From contig JAJGBQ010000007.1 in the NCBI GenBank assembly GCA_022457065.1, positions 868,001 through 932,000 of the forward strand: DNA of 64,000 nt. Direction: 5' to 3'. The stretch comes from Curvularia sp. ZM96 (taxonomy: Eukaryota > Ascomycota > Dothideomycetes > Pleosporales > Pleosporaceae). The notes under the pieces were generated by a model. That model saw only the letters and a program-made list of their open reading frames with translations. It was not told the DNA's origin and searched no databases. Below are positions 31,278 through 42,880 of the stretch, piece by piece; the stretch's first letter is position 1, and the number at the start of each line of letters is the position of its first letter. A program made the position numbers and the translations under genes.

Positions 31278-32066
31278 ATGGCCGAAACAGCCGGCCTCGT
31301 CATCGCCCTCCCTGGCCTCTTTAACAACGCCGTCGAGTGTTTTGAGTTCGTCCAGCTCGGCCGCGCATTCGGAAAGAACTTTCAAACCAGTCAACTCAAG
31401 CTCGACAATGCAAGACTCCGCTTATCCCGATGGGGCAAATCTCTAGGTCTGGATGATCAGAATATTCGAGAAACAGCATCACTGCAGGGGAGTTTTGGAT
31501 CAAAGAAAGAAGTCGACCGGGCTGAGGCGCTGCTGGGCCAGATCTTGGAGCTGTTCGTGGAAGCGGAAGGAGTATCGGAGAAATACAAGGGCCGGACGGC
31601 ACCTCAAGACAGCAGCCTGGAGGTGTATGATCCCCGGACCGACTTGGATTCGTCTACAGCCAAACTTCACCAGAAGATGCGCCAGCTAGCTATCGAGCGA
31701 CAGACCCGGTCTAGTATAAGGCAAAAGGCAAAGTGGGCGTTGTATCAAGAGAAGCAGTTTCGACGGCTGATTGAAGATATCACGGACTTGGTCGATGGGT
31801 TGGAAGATCTATTTCCCGCCGCTCAGGAGTCTCAGCGTCAGCTCTGCGACGCTGAAGTATCGGTCCTTGGGGAAACCGAGGCAATCTCAGTATTGAAAGA
31901 TATCGCCGCTGCCCAGGACAAATTGTTAGAGCAGGCCATCAAGAATGCCACCGAGAATGCTGGACAATCACACCATATTGTCTTTTCTGGTAACGGTAAT
32001 AGTGGCGTTCAACTAGGCCACAACTCTGGTACAATTTCTGGTATCACGTTCGGAAGAGGTAGTTGA
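31278..32066 (+). CDS. HeLo-domain cell-death effector with C-terminal amyloid-type motif (HET-S homologue)
   Basis: 262-residue intronless protein. Residues about 5-215 match the HeLo domain: an N-terminal hydrophobic helix with LPGLFNNAVECFEFVQLGRAFG, then QLKLDNARLRLSRWGKSLGL, an amphipathic LGQILELFVEAEGVSEKY and KAKWALYQEKQFRRLIEDI. A flexible linker leads to residues 235-258, a G/N-rich motif (VFSGNGNSGVQLGHNSGT). Aligned with residues 4-22 of the divergent NLR, it shares F, G, G-N, G, Q, G-H-N, G and I at the same spacing. In HET-S-type proteins this region templates onto a partner amyloid, which releases the N-terminal helix to insert into the plasma membrane and kill the cell. Only one motif copy is present, not two pseudo-repeats. 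The frame is intact. Function is inferred from family and context. Confidence 0.88.
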   Translation: MAETAGLVIALPGLFNNAVECFEFVQLGRAFGKNFQTSQLKLDNARLRLSRWGKSLGLDDQNIRETASLQGSFGSKKEVDRAEALLGQILELFVEAEGVSEKYKGRTAPQDSSLEVYDPRTDLDSSTAKLHQKMRQLAIERQTRSSIRQKAKWALYQEKQFRRLIEDITDLVDGLEDLFPAAQESQRQLCDAEVSVLGETEAISVLKDIAAAQDKLLEQAIKNATENAGQSHHIVFSGNGNSGVQLGHNSGTISGITFGRGS

Positions 32067-32267
32067 AGCTCGTCAAGTATTCACAGATAGAATTCGTTTC
32101 TAGTCATGGTGTGGCTATTCATCAATCAAGTTCGATACCTGGGAAACTAAAACAATCTAAGCGTACATATCATAAACCCAAACCAACGGCTTTTATCGCT
32201 AAGAGCATGCAAGCCTCCCTAATCAATTTGCCTCAACGCCATCCCATATTCGTTAGTGGCATCCGTT

Positions 32268-35200
32268 TTAACTGAGCGTCCCTTGTCTGTTCAGTTCCAA
32301 ACCTGCTGGTGCAGTGCCGATCCGGTCGGTCAATTCCTTTTCCTGAGCACGAGCCTTCAACTCGTCATCCAGCCCCGTGCTTCTCTGCCGCAGCGGACTG
32401 GTAGCATCGGCTGCGCTGTCATCGACATCGAGCTCCTTCTCTTTGCGCCTGGCTATTGCCATGCTAGCGACGCTTGAGTCATCACCGTCGCTCTTCTTTG
32501 TACGCTCACCCTCGCCATTGTGTACTTCAATAGTGACATCGGTGTTGTCCTTGCTAAAGACACGCAAGCCAACGACGCACACTGCATTCCAAGGGTCTTG
32601 TTCAAACTCATCCTCCTCTTCAACATATGGGTACCGCATACCGTTATACCAGACGTAGCGTGGCTTCTGCTCGGAGAAGTCGTTCAGCATGTCGTCTCTA
32701 CCGCCACAGATGCTAGAGTCAAGCGAGCAGGGGCCATCGATCTCCGAATCCCAGGACGAGTCGTCAGAGCTATCATGGAGATATCCAAAGCCGTCTTGGG
32801 CTCGGTGAGAGAACTCGCTTGTGCTGAGCCCCGGACTGATGTGGATACCAGGCCGCACACCAGGGATTGGGGTAAGAGTGGCACGCCGCGATGAAGCCGG
32901 AGACCGTCGTGGGCTGTGCGTTCGTTGGGGCTGAAGATCATCGATCATCGTAGGGGTGGGAGTAGACAGAGGTGTAGGGACAGGTGATTCTGTCAGTTGA
33001 GCCTCATTGTACCCGTCGCGGCCATTGTAGCCGTCACGACCATTGTAACCGTCGCGACCATTGTAACCATCGCGACCTTGATACGCACCGGGGAGCTCTG
33101 CGTTATAGCCACCCCTTCCTTGTAGTTCACCTGGCATGTTTTGGTTGTATCCTCCCCTTCCTTGGAATTCCCCAGGCATGTTCTGATTGTAGCCTCCTCG
33201 CCCCTGGAATCCCTGGCTGTGGTGACCAGGAGAGCCTTGTGGGCTAGAGTTGTAGCCGCCTCGCCCCTGGAGGGCAAGTGCTTCGGTCACGTTTGTTCCA
33301 CTGCTTTCGCGGTTGTAGCCACCGCGGCCTTGACGGGCGCCAGGCACAGCAGCGTTGTAGCCATCCCGGCCCTTGTTGTAACCACCTCGGCCGCCAAAAC
33401 CACTACCGGTACTGTCTGATCGCTCACGAACAGCACCAGTGCTGGCCGCGCGATGGTGCCTAGTGACAACCTGATGCATAGGCTTCGGTTCTTCTTCGCC
33501 AGATGTTCTCGGCTCTTCATCAACATTGATACCAAGTCCAGGGAGGTTCCGCAATTTCCTTTCGACTTCCTGTATGTCACCAGAGCGACGCAGTCGACGG
33601 CTCTCTTTCTCAGCCTTCTTCTTGTCGCGGAGCTCATCTCGCTGACGCATCCTCTTTCGGCGCTCATGTGAGAGCTTCAATTCAGCCTTCTTGAGTTCAA
33701 TACGCTCCTGCTTCTCGCGTGCCAGCTTCTCCTTCTCTTGCTCTCTGAATTGACCCTTGGCATGAGCAATGTCGTAGGACAATCCGATTGATAGGAGCTT
33801 TTCACGGCGCTTGGTGCAGGTCGTTCTAATGACCTCATCGGGGGTCGGGTTCTCTGGAACTCTGGTAGCCTTAATCTTTAGCAAGACGGTGTAATTGCCA
33901 GCTTCAAGCTCAAGCTCTGTCGAGACAGAACGCTTCATGTAGTACGTTCCATTGCTGCGGACAATATACTCCTCTTCATCATCTTTGTGTAGGCGAAATT
34001 GGAGGGAGAACTCGTACTGTCCCTCGAGACCCTGGTAATAGCGATCATCCAGCTGGCTCAGTACGATAACCACTGGTCCACCCTTTGCAAGATGGATCTT
34101 GAACTTGGTGTCCAGGTAATCGACGCTCCAGGGAACGTTTACGCTCGTCCACTGCTGTGAGACCGTCCATTCTGGACCAAACAACCTGGTACGGTCAAGG
34201 TGTTGATAGGTGCGCAGTAGGTCTTTGTAAGAGATCCAAAAGACGCCATCATCGCCGAACTTGTGGTTGAGCTTCTGCATCCACTCGGGGGTCCACTCTT
34301 CGGATCCATCACTCCAGGCTCCAGTCCATTCAGTTCGGCCCCAGGGGTTGCGCAGCTTCAACAAGCGTTGACCATCTATCTCGCGAGCCTCCATAATAGA
34401 GTATGCATGTTTCTCCTGGATGCCTTTTCGTGAGCCATAGATGCCACCCATCTGACCACATCCAAAAAGAAAGGTCTTGTTGACATTCATGAGCTCTTCT
34501 CGCCAGAACTGGTCCTTGTCGAGGATGTCAGTGGTGAAGATCTCCGATGTAACGCCTCCAGTGAGATCCTCGATGCCTTCGCCGACAAACCCACCATCGA
34601 TGGCACTGTAGTCGCCATGGGCTTTGGCAAAGGCTTTCTCTAGGAGAGGAAGCCAGGTCTCGTTAGGGTCACTGCATTGCGCAAAGTACAGGGCCCTTGA
34701 GCCAGTCTGCATCACGGTACGGTATTCATCTTCAGGGCTTTTGCGGTTCTGCAACTCCAACCAGTGGAGACGCTCGCGCTTTGCTTCGTCAAAGTCCTCT
34801 TTGATGAGATACAGCTTGTCGTCGATAACTTCCGAGATCCACTCTCCATCTGTGCGATATTAGCTTACATCCAAAGGTTTTTGTGCAATGGAGATTTACC
34901 TCGGTGGAAGACGAAGCCATATACGCCAACCTTTTCATCACGAGCGACACAAACTCGTTGGATCAGTCCTTCTTTGTTCGATATCGTCGCCAATGCCGAC
35001 ATGAACCAACAGTCGCCGTCATTGCCTTGGCGTACATCGTTTGCTGTTGCGCCCTCGATGAAGAACTGTGGGTTGTCGAAGATATCCTACAACAATCAGC
35101 AATTGATTTAATGAGAATGCTGATTACACACCTCTACTCTCTTAACTGACTGAGGGTAAAAACTCGTCTTTTCCTCGTTCAATCCGGTCAGGCAGTCGGA

Positions 35201-35617
35201 TGGTGTATCAGGAAACGCCTGCGACCGCTTGAAGTCGGCCTCAATGTCGAAATGCGGATCTCGGTATTTTTGATTGAGTCTTCGGCACTCTTTGACGATC
35301 TTTGCGACCTTTCTGATGCATGCCTCCTTGGCCTCTTCGTAGGATGCGAGTGCATTAACGCCAGGGATGGATCCTTTGGGCGTATGTGCGGCGGCCCGTT
35401 TGGCGTAAAGATTGTCGGGTAATATTGTGAAGATCTTGCCAGGGTGTTTCGTGGTAAACTTGTTCCAGAAGTCATCGATATTCCTCTGCGGTGCTTGCTT
35501 TCTGACTGGTAACCGCAGGCGCGGCGAAATTGCCGGTGCTTCCTGTACCATGCTGGGCGCGTGTGAATGTGGTATGGTGATGTTGACGAAGTCGTTGTGT
35601 GTGCCGTTCGATGCCAT
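32268..35617 (-). CDS. calpain-family cysteine protease (C2) with G-R-[GD]-G-Y-N repeat tail
   Basis: 1084 residues in three exons: 35617-35132, 35086-34900 and 34849-32268 (introns 45 and 50 nt). The start is the ATG giving MASNGTHNDF. The C2 protease core spans about residues 140-420: catalytic Cys188 in GNDGDCWFMSAL, His372 in EKHAYSIMEARE and Asn392 in LRNPWGRTEW, so the triad is complete. A calpain beta-sandwich domain follows (about 440-560), then a long K/R/E coiled coil. Near residues 705-842 there are eleven GRGGYN or GRDGYN hexapeptides, four of them consecutive. The C-terminus is acidic and Ser-rich. No EF-hand domain is seen, as is usual in fungal calpains. Substrate unknown. The RGG/Y-like tail is unusual for the family and suggests RNA binding or phase separation. 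Confidence 0.88.
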
Positions 35618-38156
35618 GATCAACTTAGCACTAGATCCTGAGTGCTCAGGGGCTGGCTACACGGGCTGGGGCGTTGTACCTCCATTTGGGGGCTGGGTGG
35701 TGCCTTATAAAGGTTTTGAAGTGGTACAGTGCCTTTCAGCCCCCAAACGAAACATCACAAGCTGCCATGCATGGTGAGGTATTCTAAGAGCTCGTCAGAA
35801 AACAAGCGGGGCCACCAGACACACGGGCGCAGTCGCTGCCACCCTGGCTTACATGCCGCTGCGAATCAGCTGCATGCGGCGCTGCCGAACCCATGCACCA
35901 ACAGGCTCCACTAGCGATAAAGGGCGGAGAAGCAAGTGAGACGGTGATCGGATGAAGCCACATTGGCCCGATATTCTCAGCCGTACATGCAGACGAGCTG
36001 ACTGTGAATCTAAATGCCATGTGGTGATGGAGTTCAACCTTCGTCAGAGCGCTCATTTCGGGCCAATGCACGCGGCGAGAATAGCAGCGGGGCAGAACGC
36101 TAAACCTTCTGGCGTTCAACCGCCGCACGCCTGACCGACTCATATCCTCTCATTGTCGACTAAAAGAGACCAGGCAGCTTAGAGAGCGTCCATCATAGGT
36201 AGTGCCCGCTAACACTAGGCCGTTATCGTTGGTAGGTACGCGTAGGGATATGCAGCGCTATCGAGGCCGTCTGGGGCATGTGTGACCACCCGCGGAAGTT
36301 TTGAGCATGTTCCTCTCCAACTTGAATGCATCGAGGACCTCCTCGTCAGGCACATCATCCCAACATTATTTTCCTGTGGTGAGACACTGCAGTCCCGTAC
36401 ACACACCTGGCAGTGCATATTGGTAGCCGCTGACGTCCTGAACCCTGAGGAGGTTGTCGCTCAGCGGCCCCTCGACTCCGAGCTTTCGGCAATGTCTCAT
36501 ACTTTCCGTACTGCTGGAGACAATTTTTTTGGATCCTCCCGCGCCTGCATACGTGATGAAACCATGTCGTGCTGTCATTTCGAGGGCACCCATGCTGGGC
36601 TGAGTAGCGGTAACGACTCCACCGTACTAGGTACTCGGGGAGCTTTCAAACGGCGAGAACCGACGCCCACCACAAGGATCGTGGACCACAGTTCAGACGC
36701 ATGTCAGCCCTGGTATCCAGCCCTATGAGCGGCATGCTGCACGCTTTCCTGGAACCTCACGGCAGGGGCACACTCTCACCGTATCTTGGACCTATCCAGC
36801 CAATCGTCGTCCGGTATTGGAGAAACTTTTGAGCATGCTGCCCATTCTTCTGGAAGCGAAAGGATGCGCAGGGGTTGATTGGAACATGGGCCATTCGCAT
36901 GCGACCGCCCTGGCGTGCAATGTTAGTCGGTGGGCAACGCTCTTGCATGTGCTTGGAGCGGAGCTGACATCCAAGTAGGCAAGCTAGCAGCGAATGACGC
37001 TTCGAATTTCTTGTTACATCTCCTGATGCTGCAGGTGCACCATCGACGTCGCCGAATCCTACTCGGCCATGCAGACGCAGAAGGTGGTATTGTGGAAAGT
37101 TAAGAAGTAGCGGTAAACGCTTTGCATTATGCAAGCTGCAGAATATGTGACTTGAGGTACCCGGTGACCCCGAAGTCGTTGTGAAGGCATCGGTGTGGCT
37201 ATACAGTTGAGGGAGCAGGGATGGGAGCTGAGGGTGGGACGATATACATGTGGGGTAGGAGCGACCCAATCAAACCTATACCAAGCAGCTTCGTTCCCAC
37301 ATGTGATTATGCCTGCGGTAGAATCAGTCAGGTATAGCTTTTCTCAGTCCTCGCTAACCAGAAAAGTGCAGTGCTATCACACAAACGTCCATGGCGCTTG
37401 ATGTATACCCAGAAAGTTGTTAGTCATGCAAATATCCACTCGCGCCCTCTTAACACACACGTACGCTGAACAAGGAACGCTGAACATAAACGATGAGCCA
37501 GAAAAGACGTCCTGTTGTGGAAAAGCCAATGTGGTCAGAGTATGCAGCACTCTAAGATTTCCAGCACCCTCTGCTGATGGCTTTCCAGGCCTGACTTTAA
37601 TCGCCTCTCCAACTGCGAAGTCATGGCACCATCTACCATCGTTGTTTTCCAAAGCAACAGAGTCTCGAACTGGCCCAAAAAACCCCAGCATGACCCACAT
37701 GTTGTTACCGATACCCAAGGCATGGTCAAGGATTTTACACCAGTCATACCCTTGCGATCGGTGGGTATAGAGTCGGCTTCTACCCCTGCCCCGAATTCGG
37801 ATATGCTGCGAAGAACAGAAGACACTCCGATCTTGAGCTCCTGAATCGTAAAAGCGTATTGTGATGGAAGCAGCCAGGTTGACGCCAGTTCTTGTTGCTG
37901 CTATGTTCAAACACTTGCAAACACGAATACTCTTCTTCGCTCTCTATTCGAACTTCATGAGTTCCATGGATATCAGCATCTCCTCCTTGTCAAGGAACAA
38001 ACTACCCCGACGAGGACATTCAGTCGCTGAACCATCAGCTTTCTCGAAAGTCGAACAGTACACGCACCAAAAAATTGTACCATCATCCTCAAAAGTATTT
38101 CATATTCATTATCATTATCGCACTCATCGCCTTTTCCTTTTCTTATCATCCACCCC
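35618..38156. other. 2.5 kb intergenic region
   Basis: Lies between the calpain promoter and the 3' end of the X325-like gene. Several open frames of 100-180 codons exist (for example 37910-37377 minus and 36282-36728 plus). None shows family resemblance, splice support or a convincing start. I call no gene, but a species-specific one cannot be excluded. Confidence 0.4.
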
Positions 38157-39031
38157 TTACAAAAGTCCCCAAGCCAAGACCGCAGCAAACAACGCTGTTC
38201 CAACAACAGGGCTAACACGACCTGCCGCACCCGTGGGCTGAGACGATCCGCTACCGCCACTTCCCGTAGCATTGCCTCCCTCAGTCTGCGATGCCGATCC
38301 CACATTCTCAATTTCGACACCCGAAACGCCAGTGCTGTTCTTGCACTGATCATCCGAAAGAAGTTGGGCAGTCGAGTTGAACATAATGTCCGCACACTAC
38401 CCGCATGGTTAGCGCTCTGTCGTCCTTCACACCCCTCAAGCAAGAGAGAACCATGACAACAACTTACATTGTACAATGCGCTTCCGGAATGACCGAGCTG
38501 GATAACCTGGACAGTAGCCATAAGACCATTGATCCTCTCGTCATCGAAGCCAGAGTATCCGGCAGCCTTGAAACCAGCTTCGAGGTTCGCGCGACCGGTT
38601 TCCTTGAGGCAGAAGATACCGGCGCCAGTTTGGTTGAACATTTCGACAAGGGAGATGTTGAAGTTTGTAGCGTTGCTGCCGAGGGCCAGGTTGACGGCTG
38701 TGAGGGCGTGCGCGTGAGAGCCGTTGATCATGGTTGAGCCGCCAGTTACGGGCCACAGGGTGCCTACATAATTCATAAGTTGGTTGGTCATTGAAACCGC
38801 GAGGAAGCTGACTTACGGTTGGATGCATCGGTAGTCTCATTGACATTGGCGCAGGGATAGATCCACTGGCTTGCGGGCTCCTCGAAAGAGCTCCCTCCTA
38901 GATAATATTAGGGACAGTTCTAGAATGCATTTCGATACCTACTACTTACGCCAGAAGGGCTCCAGGAGACGGAAATGCGCGTTGGCGCCGGCGACCATTG
39001 CCGCGACAGCGAAGAGGGTTTTCGACATCAT
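38157..39031 (-). CDS. X325/Bim1-like copper-binding GPI-anchored protein
   Basis: 232 residues in four exons (39031-38950, 38897-38817, 38763-38468, 38396-38157), all in frame. The signal peptide ends ...VAGANA, which makes His19 the first residue of the mature protein (HFRLLEPFW). An N-terminal His is the hallmark of histidine-brace copper proteins of the LPMO-like X325/Bim1 group. The family core follows: WIYPCANVN, TLWPVTGGS, HAHALTAVNLALGSNATNFNISLVE, VQVIQLGHSGSALYNCADI. Cysteines (PCAN, IFCLK, NCADI, DQCKN) could form two disulfides. A Ser/Gly/Thr-rich linker and hydrophobic tail (VVGTALFAAVLAWGLL) indicate GPI anchoring. Members have been linked to copper acquisition (Bim1) rather than polysaccharide cleavage. 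Confidence 0.88.
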
Positions 39032-40221
39032 CTTGAGGAAACGGAATGGATTGAAGAGAAGGCAAAAGGACTCAATTGGAGAGAGGTGTAAAAAGTGAGC
39101 AAAGCGCGGGGATATGAAGCTTTATGTACCCACGCGGCGGACAGGACCTAAATACAGCCACCACAACAACCTTTATACATGAAGCTCTCTATACCGCCTT
39201 CCCAGCCCGGTTTACCATTCTTCCCCCAATAACTAGCGGAGCATGCTCACCTCGCTCCCGCTGCCAAGTAGTCCGGGTGTTTGTTCCCACTCGACCTTTT
39301 ACAACCACGCCATGGGGCAGCGAGGAAACCGGCATCCTTCAAGCCAATCATAACCAGATCTAGTCAGCGAAAGTCTAGACGGTCATGTCGCGAGCGGCTT
39401 GTTTGGGGTAGAAGATGGTTGTGGCGCGAGCTTTAGCTGGCGCCCTGCATACAGATCCCAGAATAATGTGCTCAATGAGCAAGTTTTGGTCTTGGCAGAA
39501 CATGGTCCAGCCGCGCCTTATTTTGAACGTGGGATGCACAGTAAGAATCCAGGAAGTGGTCTATGGGATATTCAAATGATGCCTCGGGTATCGCAAACTG
39601 CTCAAGGCTTATATCAACCGGAGCTGCGTTGGTGTTTTGTATAGTGTAGCGACATGCTTGTTGCTCTTGGCTAGCTGGACGAGCTGCAGTGGGACATCTC
39701 GGGTATGGATGTAAGACTGTCCATCCACCAGACTATTGAAGTGGGTAACATGTCAAGTGTCTACATAAAATTGGTAGAGATGTTTTCACATACAGAAATT
39801 GCCGTCGAATCATTAATTATCAGTGACGCCTGGAGCTGAAAGTTAGGACAGTTCACGCTAGGCCAATTGTGGTAGCCGACGTACTGCTTTACGTCCGCAT
39901 CATCATGTCACGTGAATTCCCAGTACTTGCTATGTATCGGTAGAATTCGAGTTTTCACTCAGCAGCAACCTGCGAGGACTCTCACTTAAGGTGGAAAACA
40001 GTATCAATTCAATCTTTGATATGCAAAATACGTATGCCAACGTTATATAATTGCACAACCACAACACCGAACAAATGAAAGAATTTCATTCGACCATTCC
40101 AGAGAGACCAACGAAAAGAAAAACACCAAATGGGTATATGTACATCATGCAGGCGCTCAATGATAGAACATGTAGTGGGGCAAACGAAGAACTTATGCGA
40201 CTTTCATCCTCAGCTTTTAGA
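39032..40221. other. intergenic, X325-like promoter side
   Basis: 1.19 kb containing the promoter of the X325-like gene and the 3' flank of the next minus-strand gene. No convincing gene or repeat. Confidence 0.4.
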
Positions 40222-42099
40222 TCAAAACATGCTGCTTTTCTTCTTCTTCAATTTTTCGGCATTGCCCTCGCTCTGGGCCCTAAGACCCCAGAAGCTCTTT
40301 TTCGCTTTCGCGACCGGCTTCGGCAGGCCATTACTGAAGAAGCTGCTCTGGCTCGCTGCCGGTCGGTGCTGAGCTGGTGGCTGCAGATACGGGCCCTGCA
40401 CTTGTACGCGTGGAGGTTGCGGACGTGGAGGTTGCGGACGTGGAGGCTGTACTGGACCAGGAACCGGGCGAGATGCTGCTGGATGAGGTCGTTGGCTGTG
40501 CGATGCGCTTGGTACAGACGGTGCGGAATGATTTTGGGGTCGTGGAGATGGGCGGAATAAATTTGACTGGTCGCCAAACTGCTTTTTGAGGCGCTCTGTC
40601 TCCTTGTCCACCTCAGCCTTCCTCCTCTGTCGTTCCTTCTCTTCTCTCTCTTTTTGTTTCCTTTCCTGTTCAAGAAATTGCAAAGTCTTGCGCTCTTGCT
40701 CTTGTTCTTGCTTTTGACGGGCTTTGCGCTTAGCTTCGGCTTGTCTTTTCTGCTCACGCTCCTCGGCCTCAACCTGAGCCTTGAGACGGGCTGTCTCCGC
40801 CTCAATCTCCCACTGTGACCGCGGGTCCAATCTCGGGCCTGGTTGTCGCTGCTGTGTGTGCCGTGGGGGTTGTGCGGGTTGTGTGGGCCGTGGAGGCTGT
40901 GCAGGTCGCTGTAGCTGTGGGTGCTGGCTGGAACCGCCTACCCCTGTAGCGAGTGGCGGCAGAGAGGCGCGCTTTGCGGCATTGTTGTTGTTTGTGTATG
41001 AGGGTGGTGGCGGTTGGGAGTTAGTATGTGAACCTCTAGCATCCGGAAGCGGTGCCTTTTCAGGTGGGCATTGTGACGATGACGGGGTGTAAGCTGGCGG
41101 TGGTGGGGGTTCTGGCGTCATGACTGGTTTTGTAACGTTTGGGGCTTCCAGGGGAGACGAGCCTTTCCTGGCCCGAAGTCCCCCACTGTTCTTTCGCGCA
41201 CCGGCGCTGTTGATGTGAAACTGTTCGCTCAGATCGCTAAAGAACAAATCGCGAATGACGGCTGCTCCCAGGAGTAAGGTGACTTCAAGACCTTTATAAT
41301 CCTCTAGCTCAACGCGGTACAGGTTGGGCTCCATGATGGTCAACTCCTTCAGGCCCGAGAACATGGCGACGGCGATGTCACCTTCTTTGCTCTTCTTTGC
41401 TTTCTTGCCTGTGGGGTCGGTTGACTTTCCCACCATGTAGCACGTCATGTCCTTGCCCAGCCTGCCCTCTTTTCGCCACGCAAAATTGATCCTGGGCGTG
41501 TTGATATCAGCGCCAGGGTCGGTCAAGGTACGGTCGAGATCGGAATTGCTCGGGGTCCTGAAGGCGACCTGAGGTAAGCTAAACTCCCAGTTGACAGTGC
41601 TGCTCCACTTGGCCGTCGTTTGCGAAACCACCACACGCATGTCGGGGTTGTATAGCTGGATGGCGAACTCGGTAGGGTAAATGGGCTGAGGCGGGGGCGG
41701 GACTCCTCCATTCCTGCGAATTTCTTCCTGAGAAAGGGTCGGGTGAGTCCACCCTGGCTTAGACATCACCTCGCCATAGAGAATGTCAGGGTTGCGAGAG
41801 TCAAATAGGGCGGCGGCGTATGTGTTCTTCGCATTCGGGGCGGTTGGATCGAGATGATGGAGGGCATACTGGGCCTCGGCCTCGGAGCCATGCTGGGTGA
41901 AGTAGAAGGACTCGTGGTGTTTGATTTTCTCAGTCGAGGGCTTGAGAAAGAAGGCTAGACAGTGTTAGCAGTGCGATGACGATTAGCGGGAGGGTCAGGC
42001 TGGGAGCCATACTGGGGAGATTCTCGTCTAACATGGCGGCATACCGTGCTGGCGCAAGTTGTCGTAATGATTGACTGTGTCCAAAGAGGGTTGCAGATG
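40222..42099 (-). CDS. conserved fungal protein with coiled-coil, Pro/Gln-rich tail; 5' end unresolved
   Basis: Two exons are clear: 42099-42045 (HLQPSLDTVNHYDNLRQH) and 41954-40222 (intron 90 nt, GTATGC...GTCTAG). Both extend past the longest open frame, whose internal Met is not the start. An in-frame TAG just upstream of 42099 coincides with a TTTCTAG acceptor, so a first coding exon must lie further upstream (about 42110-42300), but I could not fix it. The N-terminal 280 residues look globular (FYFTQHGSEAEAQYALHHLD, TYAAALFDSRNPDILYGEV, YRVELEDYKGLEVTLLLGAA). A disordered region follows, then a Q/E/K/R coiled coil (about 330-420), then repeated RPQPP and AQ-rich segments and a basic C-terminus (KPVAKAKKSFWGLRA). 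I recognise the type as conserved in filamentous ascomycetes but know no function. Confidence 0.7.
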
Positions 42100-42487
42100 C
42101 TAGAAATCAGCAGTGAAGGCTCGACAGCGGCGTGGAGGAGGTTTTGGTTCTGCCGGCCCCATACGCGTCTTCGATGAGGCTGTACGGGCACATCCCTGCA
42201 CATGCATCGGGAACCGGTTGCCCAATGACGAACACGTGCCCCGCCACACTGACCATCTATTCATAGCACCCATGCATGCACTAGTCGAGCACTTCCAATC
42301 ACTGCTCCCAATGCCTCTCTTCTGCCTTTCTCCATCTGTACATCCTTGCGAACCTCATCGCATTCGCTGTAGAGCCGCGATGCCCTGACCTTGCTCTTTC
42401 ACGTAGGCAAAACTCCAGTTCGTGCCGCATATACACGATACACGCAATGCTCCGTCGCCCCTTGTTTCACTACACTACGGCCTATAG

Positions 42488-42880
42488 CACAGCCGAACAG
42501 CAAGGCCGACAATCCGTCCAAGCCCCCTCAGCACAGGACCATCCACATCTGCCTACGCGAGGCAGACTCCATCTATCTCACTCCACATTATTCTCTCGCT
42601 TACGCGGCTTCGCACTGACGACATCCTTCCGCCCCGCCCCGCCAGCCTGGCTAGTGGTCTATACAAACTGTTCCTTGTCGACTCTGAGATGCAATCTACC
42701 AATGCTATCAAGAAGACGTCCTTCGATTACGAACTCTATTACCCCCAGGTCAGCTACCGTTCCCCGCGGAAGATCGTCTTCTGAATAGTCTGCACGTCAT
42801 AAACTGTTTGTGCATATGCGTTCTTACCCACCGTTTTTCCGCAGATTCGCCGAAATGCACCCAGTAAACATCAGCAGTAA
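42488..42880 (+). CDS. possible small gene fragment, two exons, start not found
   Basis: An open stretch at 42488-42748 begins right after a TATAG acceptor-like site. It joins across a 96-nt intron (GTCAGC...TTCCGCAG) to 42845-42880. The joined C-terminus reads naturally (LASGLYKLFLVDSEMQ..., then FDYELYYPQ meeting IRRNAPSKHQQ and a stop). A different frame starting at 42447 (MLRRPLFHYTTAY) resembles a mitochondrial presequence. Joining it to this frame would need an unseen splice or a frameshift. Either a real small protein with an unresolved first exon or chance. Confidence 0.3.

Noticed and set aside
30967..31446. Plus-strand frame with a Ser-Glu-Ser-Met repeat upstream of the HeLo ATG
   Set aside because: The repeat is the translation of the 12-bp minisatellite, and the frame then overlaps the HeLo gene in the wrong frame.
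37377..37910. 177-codon minus-strand frame in the 2.5 kb gap
   Set aside because: Amino-acid composition and lack of conserved blocks do not support a gene; a lineage-specific gene cannot be excluded without transcripts.
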